Positions 30,275 to 39,976 of a DNA stretch of 54,926 nt are shown here, piece after piece (the stretch's first letter is position 1; each line of letters opens with the position of its first letter). Made by a program: the position numbers and the translations under genes. Where the stretch lies: positions 1-54,926 of the forward strand of contig NZ_JAQFWW010000009.1 of assembly GCF_027706145.1 (NCBI RefSeq), in the 5' to 3' direction. Source of the DNA: Bacillus changyiensis. GTDB taxonomy: Bacteria; Bacillota; Bacilli; Bacillales; Bacillaceae. The notes under the pieces were generated by a model. It made no database searches. It saw only the letters and a program-made list of their open reading frames with translations, and was not told where the DNA came from.

Positions 30275-30901
30275 TTATTCATCTTTTTCCTCTCCATTGC
30301 TCTCTTCTGGTTCTTTTACGTTTTGAGCAGCTGACTCAGCTTCAGTTTCCACTTGTTTTTGTGGAGGTAAAATAGAAGCGATGACTTCATCTCGTTCATG
30401 ATTGAATGTAAAATCACCCTCTGGTTGAATATCTCCAACCGTTAAAACATCATTGACCTGAAGCCGAGAAATATCTAAGTCAATCGTTTGAGGAATGTTA
30501 TTTGGCTTCGATGTGATAGATAGCTCATAAAGCGGTTGCTGAATAACACCACCTTGCTTGACTCCCTCAGCTTCTCCTGTCAAATGAACAGGGACTGCTG
30601 CTTCCATCTCCGTTTCCATATCAACCACTTTGAAATCAGCATGAACAATTGTATCTTTTAATGGATCTGTTTGAAGTTCAGTAACCATAACGGCATGTTG
30701 TTTACCATTTACATCTAAATGAATAATCGTGTTTTTCCCTTCAGCACGCAATATTTTAAAAAGCTCAATACTATCGAGTGAAACGGACATGTTCTCCATG
30801 TTCTTCCCGTATATGATACCCGGTACATGTCCGAATGACCGGATTTTTCTCAAGGAGGAATGTTTATGGTCCATTCTTTCTTCCGCTTTTAATATTGCCA
30901 T
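30275..30901 (-). CDS. ctc: general stress protein Ctc, ribosomal protein L25/TL5 family
   Basis: A 208-aa 5S rRNA-binding ribosomal protein of the two-domain TL5 type. The L25 domain occupies residues 1-92 (ERMDHKHSSLRKIRSFGHVPGIIYGKN is the RNA-binding start). The TL5 beta domain runs from about 98 to 180 (PVHLTGEAEGVKQGGVIQQ), and a Glu-rich tail follows. In B. subtilis ctc is a classic sigma-B stress gene. A perfect sigma-B promoter lies immediately upstream, in the prs-ctc gap. Confidence 0.95.
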   Translation of the reverse strand: MAILKAEERMDHKHSSLRKIRSFGHVPGIIYGKNMENMSVSLDSIELFKILRAEGKNTIIHLDVNGKQHAVMVTELQTDPLKDTIVHADFKVVDMETEMEAAVPVHLTGEAEGVKQGGVIQQPLYELSITSKPNNIPQTIDLDISRLQVNDVLTVGDIQPEGDFTFNHERDEVIASILPPQKQVETEAESAAQNVKEPEESNGEEKDE

Positions 30902-30942
30902 TTAAAGCACCATCCTATCGTTAGATTGGTTTTCTTAAAACC

Positions 30943-30968
30943 ATACCCATAACGACAAATCTTTAAAC
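30943..30968 (-). promoter_or_regulatory. sigma-B promoter of ctc
   Basis: GTTTAA (30963-30968) and GGGTAT (30943-30948) are separated by exactly 14 bp, an exact match to the sigma-B consensus. It lies about 40 bp before ctc. In B. subtilis ctc is a standard sigma-B reporter. Confidence 0.92.
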
Positions 30969-30981
30969 CTGAATGGGAAAA

Positions 30982-31935
30982 TTAATCAAACAATAAGCTG
31001 ACCGATTGTCTTTCATGAACGCGAATAATCGCTTCTGCCATTAGCGGTGCAACGGAAAGTTGTTTAAATTTATCAATTTTTTTATCTTCTGGAAGCTCAA
31101 TACTGTTTGTTACAACAAGTTCTTTAATTTTAGAATGCTCGATTCTTTCAATTGCCGGTCCTGAAAGAACAGGGTGTGTACAACATGCATAAACTTCAGA
31201 TGCGCCACTTTCGACAAGCGCATTTGCTGCCAGTGTGATCGTTCCTGCTGTATCGATAATATCATCGATTAATATTGCTGTTTTGCCTTCTATATGACCA
31301 ATTATATTCATCACTTCAGCTACATTTGGTTTCGGACGACGTTTATCAATAATGGCAATTGGTGCTTTTAAACGATCCGCCATCTTGCGAGCGCGTGTGA
31401 CCCCACCATGGTCAGGTGATACAATCACAATATCGTCCAAACCCTTCTCTTCAAAATAATTCGCTAAAATCGGAACACCCATTAAGTGATCAATCGGTAT
31501 ATCAAAGAATCCTTGAATTTGTGGTGCATGCAAATCAAGTGCAATCACGCGGGTAGCTCCAGCTGTTTCAAGCAAGTTAGCCACAAGTTTGGCAGTGATC
31601 GGTTCACGAGCACGAGCTTTTCTGTCTTGACGAGCATAGCCATAGTATGGCATAACGATATTGATCGTTCTAGCTGAAGCCCGCTTTAATGCATCAACCA
31701 TAATTAAAAGTTCCATAATGTGTTCGTTAACCGGAGCACTAGTCGATTGAATGACATAGCAGTCACAGCCGCGGATGCTTTCTTCGATATTAATTTGAAC
31801 CTCACCATCACTAAAGCGCTTAACGGAACACTGACCTAGCTCAACTCCAACCACTTCTGCAATTTCCTTTGCAAGATCCGGGTTCGAGTTTAAAGAAAAA
31901 ATCTTCAAATTGTCGTCTTCATAATGATTAGACAT
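30982..31935 (-). CDS. prs: ribose-phosphate pyrophosphokinase
   Basis: Makes PRPP from ribose 5-phosphate and ATP for purine, pyrimidine, His, Trp and NAD synthesis. It is 317 aa, the normal length. The ATP-binding flexible loop is [20 protein letters not shown], the signature is [12 protein letters not shown], and the PRPP/ribose phosphate loop is [12 protein letters not shown]. It follows glmU by 20 bp and is probably co-transcribed with it. PurR (same region) and HprT (12.9 kb) both bind PRPP, so this product feeds them. Confidence 0.98.
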   Translation of the reverse strand: MSNHYEDDNLKIFSLNSNPDLAKEIAEVVGVELGQCSVKRFSDGEVQINIEESIRGCDCYVIQSTSAPVNEHIMELLIMVDALKRASARTINIVMPYYGYARQDRKARAREPITAKLVANLLETAGATRVIALDLHAPQIQGFFDIPIDHLMGVPILANYFEEKGLDDIVIVSPDHGGVTRARKMADRLKAPIAIIDKRRPKPNVAEVMNIIGHIEGKTAILIDDIIDTAGTITLAANALVESGASEVYACCTHPVLSGPAIERIEHSKIKELVVTNSIELPEDKKIDKFKQLSVAPLMAEAIIRVHERQSVSLLFD

Positions 31936-31955
31936 GTTAAACCTCCGATTTAGGA

Positions 31956-33326
31956 TTATTTTTTGTGTAGCTTTTTCGTGTAGTCTTCTTTGTTGACTTG
32001 TTTTGCTCTCGCAATAGACAAAGCCGCACCAGGTACATCGTCCGTCACTGTAGATCCCGCGGCAACATAAGCACCCTTTCCAATTGTTATAGGTGCGATT
32101 AAATTTGAATTGCAGCCGACAAAAGCACCATCTTCAACTTTTGTTAAATATTTATGTTTACCGTCATAATTCACGGTGATCGAACCACATCCGAGATTCA
32201 CATCTTCACCAATTTCCGCATCACCAATGTAACTGAGATGAGAAGCTTTGCTACGATTCCCAAATTCCGTTTTCTTCACTTCTACGAAATTGCCGATCCT
32301 TACTTCATTGCCGATCTTTGAGTCAGGTCTGATATGAGCAAACGGACCAATCATAACATCATCACCGATCTCACTATTCATAATCACAGACTGTTTAATC
32401 ACTGTTCTGTTACCAATTTTACTATTTTCCAGCTCACTGTTTTGTCCGATAACTGAATCCTCACCGATTTCAACCCGACCTTTGATCATAGTTCCAGGGT
32501 AAATAACAGTGTCTCTGCCAATAACAGCTTCCGCTGAGATATACGTGTTGTTTGGATCAATTAAGCTGACCCCGTTTACCATGTGACGGTTATTAATGCG
32601 CTGTTTCATGTAGGTTTCTGCTTGAGAAAGAGCAACTCTGTCATTAACTCCGAGTGTTTCTTGAAAGTTATCCGCTTGATAAGCGGCAACAGTTTCACCT
32701 TTTTGTTTCAAAATCTCAATCACATCGGGCAGATAATATTCTCCTTGAACATTATCATTAGACACTTGCTCTATCGCCTCAAAAAGCATTTCATTATCAA
32801 AACAATATGTTCCTGTATTAATTTCTTTTACAAGCCGCTCTGCTTTTGTCGCATCCTTATGTTCGACAATTTTCTCTACAATGCCCGTCTCATTGCGAAT
32901 GATTCGTCCATAACCTGTTGGATTCTTTGCCATTGCGGTTAAAATTGTAACCTTTGCCTTTTGTTCTCGATGCTCTTTGAGCATGGCTTCCATTGTCTCA
33001 GCAGTTAATAATGGTGTATCACCGCAAACGACAATTGTCGTACCTGTTTCATTTGCAAGAATTGATTTTGCCTGCTTAACAGCGTGGGCAGTACCTAATT
33101 GTTCTGCTTGAAGAGCATACTCACTTTTGCTTCCCAGCTGGTTTTTAACGTCATCTGCACCGTGTCCGACAATTGTGACAAGTTTAGCCAATGATAGTTT
33201 AAGAACTTCATCAACAACATGCTCAACCATCGACTTTCCGCAGACAGGATGAAGAACTTTATATAGCTTTGATTTCATTCTTGTTCCTTGACCAGCTGCT
33301 AATACAACTGCAAACCGCTTATCCAT
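31956..33326 (-). CDS. glmU: bifunctional UDP-N-acetylglucosamine pyrophosphorylase / glucosamine-1-phosphate acetyltransferase
   Basis: Catalyses the last two steps to UDP-GlcNAc, needed for peptidoglycan and teichoic acids. It is 456 aa. The N-terminal uridyltransferase domain begins [23 protein letters not shown]. From about residue 250 a left-handed beta helix of hexapeptide repeats ([19 protein letters not shown] and so on) carries the acetyltransferase. The stop precedes prs by 20 bp. The 250-bp gap upstream holds the spoVG terminator and a TATAAT (about 33471-33476) that may be its -10, without a convincing -35. Confidence 0.97.
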   Translation of the reverse strand: MDKRFAVVLAAGQGTRMKSKLYKVLHPVCGKSMVEHVVDEVLKLSLAKLVTIVGHGADDVKNQLGSKSEYALQAEQLGTAHAVKQAKSILANETGTTIVVCGDTPLLTAETMEAMLKEHREQKAKVTILTAMAKNPTGYGRIIRNETGIVEKIVEHKDATKAERLVKEINTGTYCFDNEMLFEAIEQVSNDNVQGEYYLPDVIEILKQKGETVAAYQADNFQETLGVNDRVALSQAETYMKQRINNRHMVNGVSLIDPNNTYISAEAVIGRDTVIYPGTMIKGRVEIGEDSVIGQNSELENSKIGNRTVIKQSVIMNSEIGDDVMIGPFAHIRPDSKIGNEVRIGNFVEVKKTEFGNRSKASHLSYIGDAEIGEDVNLGCGSITVNYDGKHKYLTKVEDGAFVGCNSNLIAPITIGKGAYVAAGSTVTDDVPGAALSIARAKQVNKEDYTKKLHKK

Positions 33327-33560
33327 TTATTGGCCTCCATTATCCCTATTATCCATAAAAAAATATATCCTAAATATGAGTTGATTTCAAGCAAGCTCAG
33401 AATAGAAATTCTCATATAAACTAATAATTTTAAGGTTACTGTAGTGTCCTCGTTTTTTAAAACTTTTTTAAATTATAATCCTATTAACGATTTCGCTGTA
33501 TTCAATTGTCAGCTTTACTCATCAGACAAAACCATAAATTGTTATTTTATCACATGAAAA

Positions 33561-33583
33561 AAGGGCTTTTTGATTAAGCCCTT
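33561..33583 (-). terminator. terminator of spoVG
   Basis: AAGGGCTT pairs with AAGCCCTT (8 bp, loop 7 nt), extended by A/T pairs, and is followed on the minus strand by TTTTCATG. It begins within 2 bases of the spoVG stop. Confidence 0.85.
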
Positions 33584-33584
33584 T

Positions 33585-33878
33585 TTAAGAAGCACCAGCT
33601 TCTTCATATTCTATTTCCTCAACATCACCCAAACGATGGTATTCATTTAGCACCGCATCCTGAATTTTCCCTCGGGTACTTGAGTTAATCGGATGAGCAA
33701 TATCACGAAACTCTCCATCAGGTGTACGCTTACTTGGCATCGCAACGAAAAGACCATTGTTTCCATCAATTACACGAATGTCATGAACGACAAATTCGTG
33801 ATCCAGCGTGATGGATGCAATCGCTCTCATGCGACCATCGGTATTCACGCGGCGTAATCTTACGTCGGTAACTTCCAC
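33585..33878 (-). CDS. spoVG: SpoVG, septation and sporulation regulator
   Basis: A 97-aa nucleic-acid-binding regulator, highly conserved in Firmicutes. The sequence [22 protein letters not shown] and [17 protein letters not shown] is diagnostic. In B. subtilis it affects asymmetric septation and other processes. The start is GTG at 33878, about 9 bases after GGTGG. It is transcribed from a sigma-H promoter (33923-33949), is repressed by AbrB in B. subtilis, and has its own terminator. Confidence 0.97.
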   Translation of the reverse strand: MEVTDVRLRRVNTDGRMRAIASITLDHEFVVHDIRVIDGNNGLFVAMPSKRTPDGEFRDIAHPINSSTRGKIQDAVLNEYHRLGDVEEIEYEEAGAS

Positions 33879-33922
33879 AGTAGTTCACCACCTTTTCCCA
33901 ATATAAAAACATTAAATTACTA

Positions 33923-33949
33923 ATTCAACGGTTTTTTTTATTTTCCTGC
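33923..33949 (-). promoter_or_regulatory. sigma-H promoter of spoVG
   Basis: GCAGGAAAA (-35, 33941-33949) and GTTGAAT (-10, 33923-33929) are separated by 11 bp, a close match to the sigma-H pattern and to the classic B. subtilis spoVG promoter. The upstream DNA (33950-34010) is very AT-rich, as in the region AbrB binds there. Confidence 0.85.
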
Positions 33950-34018
33950 ATAATTAAAAATATTTTTGTAATATTGGGATTAAAAAACACTCAATTGTCA
34001 AAAATTCCAATAAAAAAA

Positions 34019-34040
34019 GTGATTTCATCATGAAAATCAC
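34019..34040 (-). terminator. terminator of ridA (yabJ)
   Basis: GTGATTT pairs with AAATCAC (7 bp, loop 8 nt), followed on the minus strand by TTTTTTTATTG. It lies 20 bases after the ridA stop and ends the purR-ridA transcript. Confidence 0.85.
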
Positions 34041-34059
34041 CTTTTTTATACATAGTCAG

Positions 34060-34437
34060 CTATTTTACAAGCGCAATCACTTCAATTTCAACCATAGCAT
34101 CTTTTGGTAGCCTTGCAACCTCAACACATGACCTCGCTGGTTGATAGTGATCAAAATATTGTCCATACACTTCATTCACATCTGTAAATTGGCTCATGTC
34201 AGCTAAAAACACAGTCGTTTTCACAACCGTTTCAAGCGAAGCTCCAGCCGCCTTTAGAACGGCTTTTAAGTTGCGGAAAACCTGATGTGTCTGTTCCTTT
34301 ATATCACCTTGTATCATTTCACCTGATGGTGTTAACGGAATTTGTCCTGAGCTATAAAACATGTTATTGACGATAATCCCTTGTGAATAAGGTCCAATTG
34401 CTTGAGGCGCATCCTTTGTCCGTACAACCTTTGTCAT
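34060..34437 (-). CDS. ridA: RidA-family enamine/imine deaminase (YabJ)
   Basis: A 125-aa YjgF/YER057c/UK114 protein that hydrolyses reactive enamine or imine intermediates formed by PLP enzymes. The conserved residues are present in [23 protein letters not shown], and [23 protein letters not shown] carries the active-site arginine. It lies about 145 bp downstream of purR, as in B. subtilis, where yabJ was linked to adenine-mediated repression of purA. Confidence 0.95.
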   Translation of the reverse strand: MTKVVRTKDAPQAIGPYSQGIIVNNMFYSSGQIPLTPSGEMIQGDIKEQTHQVFRNLKAVLKAAGASLETVVKTTVFLADMSQFTDVNEVYGQYFDHYQPARSCVEVARLPKDAMVEIEVIALVK

Positions 34438-34581
34438 TTCAAACTCTCCTCTTATTATAAATTTGAAAACACCATGTCTGTTTCCCCAGTACTTCCCTCT
34501 TTGATAAGTTCTTAGGCTGACGTGCCAGTATGGTCTGCATTGTAAAATTGCACATTTTCTTTTGTATAGGTATGACCAACT

Positions 34582-35415
34582 TCAATCATTTTTTTGAAAG
34601 AAACGCTGGAAATTTCCATTTTCTATTTCAACAGTTTTATCCTTCATATCAATTTCTGAAAGAGTAAGAAGTGACATATACTCATCTACTAGCCGTTCTT
34701 TCACTCCCTGTGCCTCGACAAGAACTCCGATACCTGCTACACGAGCATTAAACTCATCCAATAAATTGATCATCCCATTGATGGTTCCGCCTGCCTTCAT
34801 AAAATCATCAATGATTAAAACATTTGAACCCGCTTCTAAATTACGCTTTGCAAGTGACATCGTTTGAATACGGTTGGACGATCCAGAAACGTAGTTGATA
34901 CTAACTGTTGACCCTTCCGTAACCTTATTATCTTTTCTAACGACCACTGTCGGTACATCCATATAGCTGGCTACAGCGTAAGCAAGAGGGATACCTTTTG
35001 TCGCCACTGTCATAACGACATCAATCTCTCTTTCAGCAAAAACGGAAGCAAATAGTTTACCTGCTTTTGATAAAATCGATGGTTTTCCCAGAATATCTGT
35101 TAAATATAAATAGCCACCTGGCAAAATCCGTTCGGAATCATTTAATGACTGCCTAAGTGTACGAACAAAGTCCTCTGCTTCATCAAGTTTTACCTTTGGT
35201 ATGTATTTCACACCGCCTGCTGCTCCTGGAACTGTCTGTAGTGTACCTATTCCTTGCTGCTCAAAGGTTTGCTTAATAATAGTTAAATCCTCACTGATTG
35301 ATGATTTAGCAGATTGATACCGTTCTGAAAAGAAGGTTAATGGCACTAAGACATGCGGATGGGTCAACAAATAGTTTGTTAAATCCACCAATCTGCCGCT
35401 TCGACGAAACTTCAT
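34582..35415 (-). CDS. purR: purine operon repressor PurR
   Basis: A 277-aa regulator that represses purine synthesis and transport genes. A winged-helix DNA-binding domain (residues 1-70, KFRRSGRLVDLTNYLLTHP at the start) is fused to a PRPP-binding phosphoribosyltransferase-like domain (from about 75). The PRPP loop is VLIIDDFMKAGGT. PRPP lowers DNA binding. A PurBox-like site and a sigma-A promoter lie directly upstream, supporting autoregulation as known in B. subtilis. Confidence 0.97.
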   Translation of the reverse strand: MKFRRSGRLVDLTNYLLTHPHVLVPLTFFSERYQSAKSSISEDLTIIKQTFEQQGIGTLQTVPGAAGGVKYIPKVKLDEAEDFVRTLRQSLNDSERILPGGYLYLTDILGKPSILSKAGKLFASVFAEREIDVVMTVATKGIPLAYAVASYMDVPTVVVRKDNKVTEGSTVSINYVSGSSNRIQTMSLAKRNLEAGSNVLIIDDFMKAGGTINGMINLLDEFNARVAGIGVLVEAQGVKERLVDEYMSLLTLSEIDMKDKTVEIENGNFQRFFQKND

Positions 35416-35428
35416 GCACTTACCTCCA

Positions 35429-35479
35429 AAATCCGAATATTTTTAAAATTACTATAACTTATCATACGGTTTTATACAA
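35429..35479 (-). promoter_or_regulatory. purR promoter and PurBox
   Basis: TTGTAT (35474-35479) and TATAGT (35451-35456) are 17 bp apart on the minus strand. AAATCCGAATATT (35429-35441, plus strand) matches the PurBox AWWWCCGAACWWT at 12 of 13 positions and overlaps the transcription start and leader. The -35 lies within the end of ispE. Confidence 0.75.
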
Positions 35480-36341
35480 GTTTGTTTTGTTCACCGACCA
35501 TTCGGACAGCATAAACCTGATCACAAAAACCTCTTAACCCATTGTAAATCCTTTGTACTTTTGACTCATATTGTACGAGCCCAAACACTGTCGGACCGCT
35601 TCCACTCATTAAAACCGCATCTGCACCAAAACGTTTCATCTGATTTTTAATCATTGCAACTTCAGGGTGATGTTTGAGTGTAACTGATTCAAGGACATTA
35701 CCAAGTTTATTGCACATGTTTTGAAAATTTTTCTCTTTAATAGCAGAAACCATCCCTTTAACATCAGGATGTTCAACTTGGTCAAGTTTTAACTGCTTAT
35801 ATACTTCTGCTGTTGAAATACCAAGAGTCGGTTTTGCAAGCACAACCCAGCAGTGGGGCGGGGCCTCAATTAGAGAAATTTTTTCTCCTCTGCCTGTTGC
35901 AATAGCTGTTCCTCCATATACACAAAATGAAACATCAGATCCGATCTCTGCACCAAGCTCGGCTAGTTCTTTTAAGGAAAGATTCAATTTCCACAGACGG
36001 TTCAGCCCTCTAAAAACGGCTGCAGCATCACTGCTTCCTCCCGCCAGTCCTGCTGCAACAGGAATCACTTTCGTAATCGATATAGAAACACCTTTTTTTA
36101 TTCCAAATCGCTTTTTCATAAGCGCTGCTGCCTGATAAGCAAGATTTCTCTGGTCATCAGGAACAAACCGGTTATGTGAAGAAACGACGACTTTATCCTC
36201 TGCCAACTCTGACAACTCAACCCGATCAGCCAGATCGATTGTCGTCATCACCATCTCAACTTCATGATATCCGTCCAAACGCTTATGGTGAACATCCAGC
36301 GATAAATTAATCTTAGCCGGCGCTTTCTCTAAAATACGCAA
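35472..36341 (-). CDS. ispE: 4-diphosphocytidyl-2-C-methyl-D-erythritol kinase
   Basis: A GHMP kinase of the non-mevalonate isoprenoid pathway. The GHMP ATP-binding loop is [14 protein letters not shown] (about residue 95), the N-terminal [11 protein letters not shown] and the C-terminal [11 protein letters not shown] are typical. The start is set at TTG 36341, which gives 289 aa and the family N-terminus RILEKAPAK, with AGGTG upstream; an ATG at 36350 would add three residues. The purR promoter lies over its last codons. Confidence 0.95.
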   Translation of the reverse strand: MRILEKAPAKINLSLDVHHKRLDGYHEVEMVMTTIDLADRVELSELAEDKVVVSSHNRFVPDDQRNLAYQAAALMKKRFGIKKGVSISITKVIPVAAGLAGGSSDAAAVFRGLNRLWKLNLSLKELAELGAEIGSDVSFCVYGGTAIATGRGEKISLIEAPPHCWVVLAKPTLGISTAEVYKQLKLDQVEHPDVKGMVSAIKEKNFQNMCNKLGNVLESVTLKHHPEVAMIKNQMKRFGADAVLMSGSGPTVFGLVQYESKVQRIYNGLRGFCDQVYAVRMVGEQNKLV

Positions 36342-36407
36342 TCCATTCACCTACTTCTCCATCTAAACATAAGTATCCACATTGTAACATATTTTGAAGT
36401 ACAGGAC

Positions 36408-36520
36408 GTACAAATGCATGCGTCGCGGCAGGACGCCGCGTCTTTAGCATGCGATCCTTATTCGTAAGTACAAATGCATGCGCATCAGGCTGGACGCCGC
36501 GTTTCTAGCACGCTGACCGA
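36408..36520. repeat. 60-bp imperfect tandem repeat, two copies
   Basis: GTACAAATGCATGCG occurs at 36408-36422 and again at 36468-36482, and GGACGCCGCG at 36431-36440 and 36492-36501, followed in both by a TAGCAxGC end. The first copy can fold into nested stems: GCATGC (36416-36421) with GCATGC (36447-36452), and CGCGGC with GCCGCG inside. It is more GC-rich than its surroundings, lies between ispE and sspF and has no coding sense. Its function is unknown. Confidence 0.75.
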
Positions 36521-36560
36521 ACCCGGTTAGCAGCAGAGTAGATATTATGTAGTTATCAAA

Positions 36561-36589
36561 AAACGGAGGACATCTAAGGCCCTCCGTTT
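36561..36589 (-). terminator. terminator of sspF
   Basis: AAACGGAGG pairs with CCTCCGTTT (9 bp, loop 11 nt), followed by TTTGATAAC on the minus strand, 10 bases after the sspF stop. Confidence 0.85.
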
Positions 36590-36598
36590 GTCACTGTT

Positions 36599-36784
36599 TT
36601 ATTGTTTTTTTGATTCCTGAGCCATATGCTGTTCTGCTAATTCGATTGCTCTTTTTACCATATTCCCGGCATCTCTGGCACGAATTGCTCCCCAGCCTTC
36701 ATTTTTAACTGTATCGTAAAACCCAAGATCTTTTGCCAGTTCATATTTCAATTCTTCTGACATGATGCTCCTGCGTCTGCCCAA
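36599..36784 (-). CDS. sspF: small acid-soluble spore protein, alpha/beta type (SspF)
   Basis: A 61-aa DNA-binding spore protein. The conserved [19 protein letters not shown] and the [18 protein letters not shown] helix follow the alpha/beta SASP pattern as in the SspF branch. The start is TTG (36784), 9 bases after AAGGGG. In B. subtilis this gene is expressed in the forespore; I see no convincing sigma-G promoter, only a weak TTGATT/TATAAA pair about 45 bp upstream. It has its own terminator. Confidence 0.93.
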   Translation of the reverse strand: MGRRRSIMSEELKYELAKDLGFYDTVKNEGWGAIRARDAGNMVKRAIELAEQHMAQESKKQ

Positions 36785-36875
36785 ACGAAACAGCCCCTTT
36801 CATAAAACAAGTGACATTTATAGCTTTTCTCTAGGTCAATCAAATCTTCCCCGAGAAATATTGGATAAAATAAAA

Positions 36876-36900
36876 AGCAGCAAACATGTTGTCCACTGCT
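36876..36900 (-). terminator. terminator of veg
   Basis: AGCAG pairs with CTGCT around a 15-nt loop that can extend pairing (ACATGT core), followed by TTTTTATTTT on the minus strand, 2 bases after the veg stop. Confidence 0.75.
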
Positions 36901-36902
36901 AA

Positions 36903-37163
36903 TTAAAGAGCTACTGAGCTTGTCGTATCATCAGAAAATCTCAATTCAACCGTCTCAGTAAGAATATCTGCATAACTGTATGAAACTCTTTCGAACGAAT
37001 TCTCGTCTTGATCTAATTGTATCACAAAAACAGAAGGGTACGTCTCAGCTAAAATGCCCGAACGCTCAATCGTTTTTCGGCGACCTCCGTTTGCTTTTAA
37101 CGTAAGTCTTTTTCCCAAATGCCCGTCAAGCGATCTTTTTATATCGGACAACGTTTTGGCCAT
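36903..37163 (-). CDS. veg: Veg protein, biofilm-associated
   Basis: An 86-aa, highly conserved cytoplasmic protein ([35 protein letters not shown]). In B. subtilis Veg stimulates biofilm gene expression by reducing SinR activity; the biochemistry is unclear. An upstream ATG at 37196 is in frame, but the ATG at 37163 has GAGGTGG and gives the known length. Two consensus promoters upstream fit its known very strong expression. Confidence 0.95.
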   Translation of the reverse strand: MAKTLSDIKRSLDGHLGKRLTLKANGGRRKTIERSGILAETYPSVFVIQLDQDENSFERVSYSYADILTETVELRFSDDTTSSVAL

Positions 37164-37184
37164 TGCATCCACCTCACTAAATTC

Positions 37185-37213
37185 ATTATACAACAACAGC
37201 CCATTTTTGTCAA
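37185..37213 (-). promoter_or_regulatory. veg promoter P1, sigma-A
   Basis: TTGACA (37208-37213) and TATAAT (37185-37190) are 17 bp apart, a fully consensus promoter with an initially transcribed region close to that of the B. subtilis veg promoter. Confidence 0.95.
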
Positions 37214-37224
37214 ATAAAATTTAA

Positions 37225-37254
37225 ATTATATCAACGTTAGTGAGCTATTGTCAA
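37225..37254 (-). promoter_or_regulatory. second upstream veg promoter, sigma-A
   Basis: TTGACA (37249-37254) and TATAAT (37225-37230) are 18 bp apart. It lies 40 bp upstream of P1 with the same orientation, giving twin consensus promoters for veg. Confidence 0.85.
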
Positions 37255-37357
37255 TAAAATATTTGTGACAAATTTTACTTTAACTTTCCCTTATTTTCCT
37301 CGTTTTACGTGTTTTTATGTATAATTTTTAAATAAAGTTGTGTTTTCAACAAAAAAA

Positions 37358-37372
37358 CCCGCCATAAGCGGG
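37358..37372 (-). terminator. terminator of yabG
   Basis: CCCGC pairs with GCGGG (loop 5 nt), followed by TTTTTTTGTTG on the minus strand, 2 bases after the yabG stop. Confidence 0.85.
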
Positions 37373-37373
37373 A

Positions 37374-38249
37374 TTAATTTGTTGTCTTATATGGCATTCC
37401 TATTCTCAGCAGTCCTCGTGTTTCAATCCCCCCCAGTCCTTTTTCCCTTGTTAAGGTATTCCTGAGCACTTCCCAGACGTTAATTCTGTCCATAAATGGA
37501 GTAAAGCTGAGTTTCGCGACGATATAGACTGGATCAAGCGCATGGATGTTCACTCTTGAAGGGGAACTCGCAAAATTGGCACCAGCTTTAATTAATGATT
37601 CAAAATGGGATTGGCAAGCACCAGCAAAAATCACAAGTTGATCAAGATGGGGAACTTTTTTTCTTGCTTTTTGAACAGTTTCAATAAAATCTTTTGAATG
37701 TCTATAAGCATTTATGTTGTTAATATTCCCTTTGTGCTTGGAATAAGCGTCATGGCCAGTAATTACGAGAAGATCTGGTCGATATTCGTCGAGCAACTCC
37801 TCAATAACAGAAGCCATTTTCTTTTCATGGCAATGAATACCATACACCGGAACACCGATCTTTTCATACAATGTCAAACACTTTTTTAAATATGTCGAAT
37901 CCCCATCTAAGTGAAGAACTCTTCCAGGCATGTGAAAATATTGTTGTTCATTATTATACTGGTTTGTAGCTCGGTATTCGTGTTTCTCACGAAGAAGTCT
38001 ATAATCATGCCGGAGCATCTCCAGAGATTCCTTCATTTTCGATTCTTCTTCCTGTTTTCTTTCCAGCCGTTCAGCTTCGCGAACAATCTCTAGATCCGCT
38101 AAATACGCATCAGCAATTAACCTGACTTCATCTCCGTGCAAAACAGCAATTGGCTCGCCTTTTGCCGATTGTTCAATAGAAATAATTCGAAATACAATAT
38201 CTCTTTGATACGATTTTCTGACTACCATGTCGCCTATTTGAAATTGCAT
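37374..38249 (-). CDS. yabG: sporulation-specific protease YabG
   Basis: A 291-aa mother-cell protease (family U57) that trims spore coat proteins before transglutaminase cross-linking. The N-terminal QFQIGDMVVRKSYQRDIVFRI is a small beta domain; the core VPVYGIHCHEKKMASVIEELL with HDAYSKHKG and FAGACQSHFESLIKAGANFASSPSRVNIH holds the conserved His and Cys. The frame is open to 38267, but the ATG at 38249, 8 bases after GGAG, matches the known start. In B. subtilis it is under sigma-K; no clear sigma-K promoter was seen. Confidence 0.95.
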   Translation of the reverse strand: MQFQIGDMVVRKSYQRDIVFRIISIEQSAKGEPIAVLHGDEVRLIADAYLADLEIVREAERLERKQEEESKMKESLEMLRHDYRLLREKHEYRATNQYNNEQQYFHMPGRVLHLDGDSTYLKKCLTLYEKIGVPVYGIHCHEKKMASVIEELLDEYRPDLLVITGHDAYSKHKGNINNINAYRHSKDFIETVQKARKKVPHLDQLVIFAGACQSHFESLIKAGANFASSPSRVNIHALDPVYIVAKLSFTPFMDRINVWEVLRNTLTREKGLGGIETRGLLRIGMPYKTTN

Positions 38250-38365
38250 GCTTTTCACTCCACACATAAACTAAGACCCTCATCATTTATAAATCAAACA
38301 GCGTCGAAAAAATTAAAGGTACTTCTGTAGCCTATGTGCCTCATGCTCAAGTGGTGACATTCAGC

Positions 38366-39814
<1,449 letters not shown>

Positions 39815-39861
39815 GTTTTCCTCCGAATGATAAAAAAGCTTTATTACATTTTCGAAATAAC

Positions 39862-39889
39862 TGAAACCTTTTTGTAATAAAACCGTCTA
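39862..39889 (+). promoter_or_regulatory. ECF sigma (sigma-X/sigma-M type) promoter, antisense to yabE
   Basis: TGAAAC (39862-39867) and CGTCTA (39884-39889) are separated by exactly 16 bp on the plus strand, the consensus for B. subtilis ECF sigmas. It points rightward into the 3' end of yabE, which is on the minus strand. In B. subtilis a sigma-X/sigma-M antisense RNA from this position lowers yabE expression. Confidence 0.85.
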
Positions 39890-39929
39890 TAATATTGATG
39901 ACAAGATGAATCTATTATAACGAAAAAAA

Positions 39930-39951
39930 CAGAGGGGTCAAAATCCCTCTG
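39930..39951 (-). terminator. terminator of yabE
   Basis: CAGAGGG pairs with CCCTCTG (7 bp, loop 8 nt) and is followed by TTTTTTTCG on the minus strand. On the plus strand no T run follows, so the antisense transcript would pass through it. Confidence 0.85.
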
Positions 39952-39976
39952 CTTCCATAAAAATAAAATGGTATAT

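Noticed and set aside
35499..35511. Second PurBox upstream of purR
   Set aside because: The CCGAAT core is there, but it lies within ispE coding sequence about 60 bp from the first, beyond the usual pair spacing, and its flanks match poorly.
36372..36380. DnaA box next to the tandem repeat
   Set aside because: GTATCCACA differs from the consensus by one base and stands alone; a single near-match is expected by chance.
36408..36520. CRISPR array
   Set aside because: There are only two imperfect copies, the repeat units differ internally, and no cas genes are nearby.
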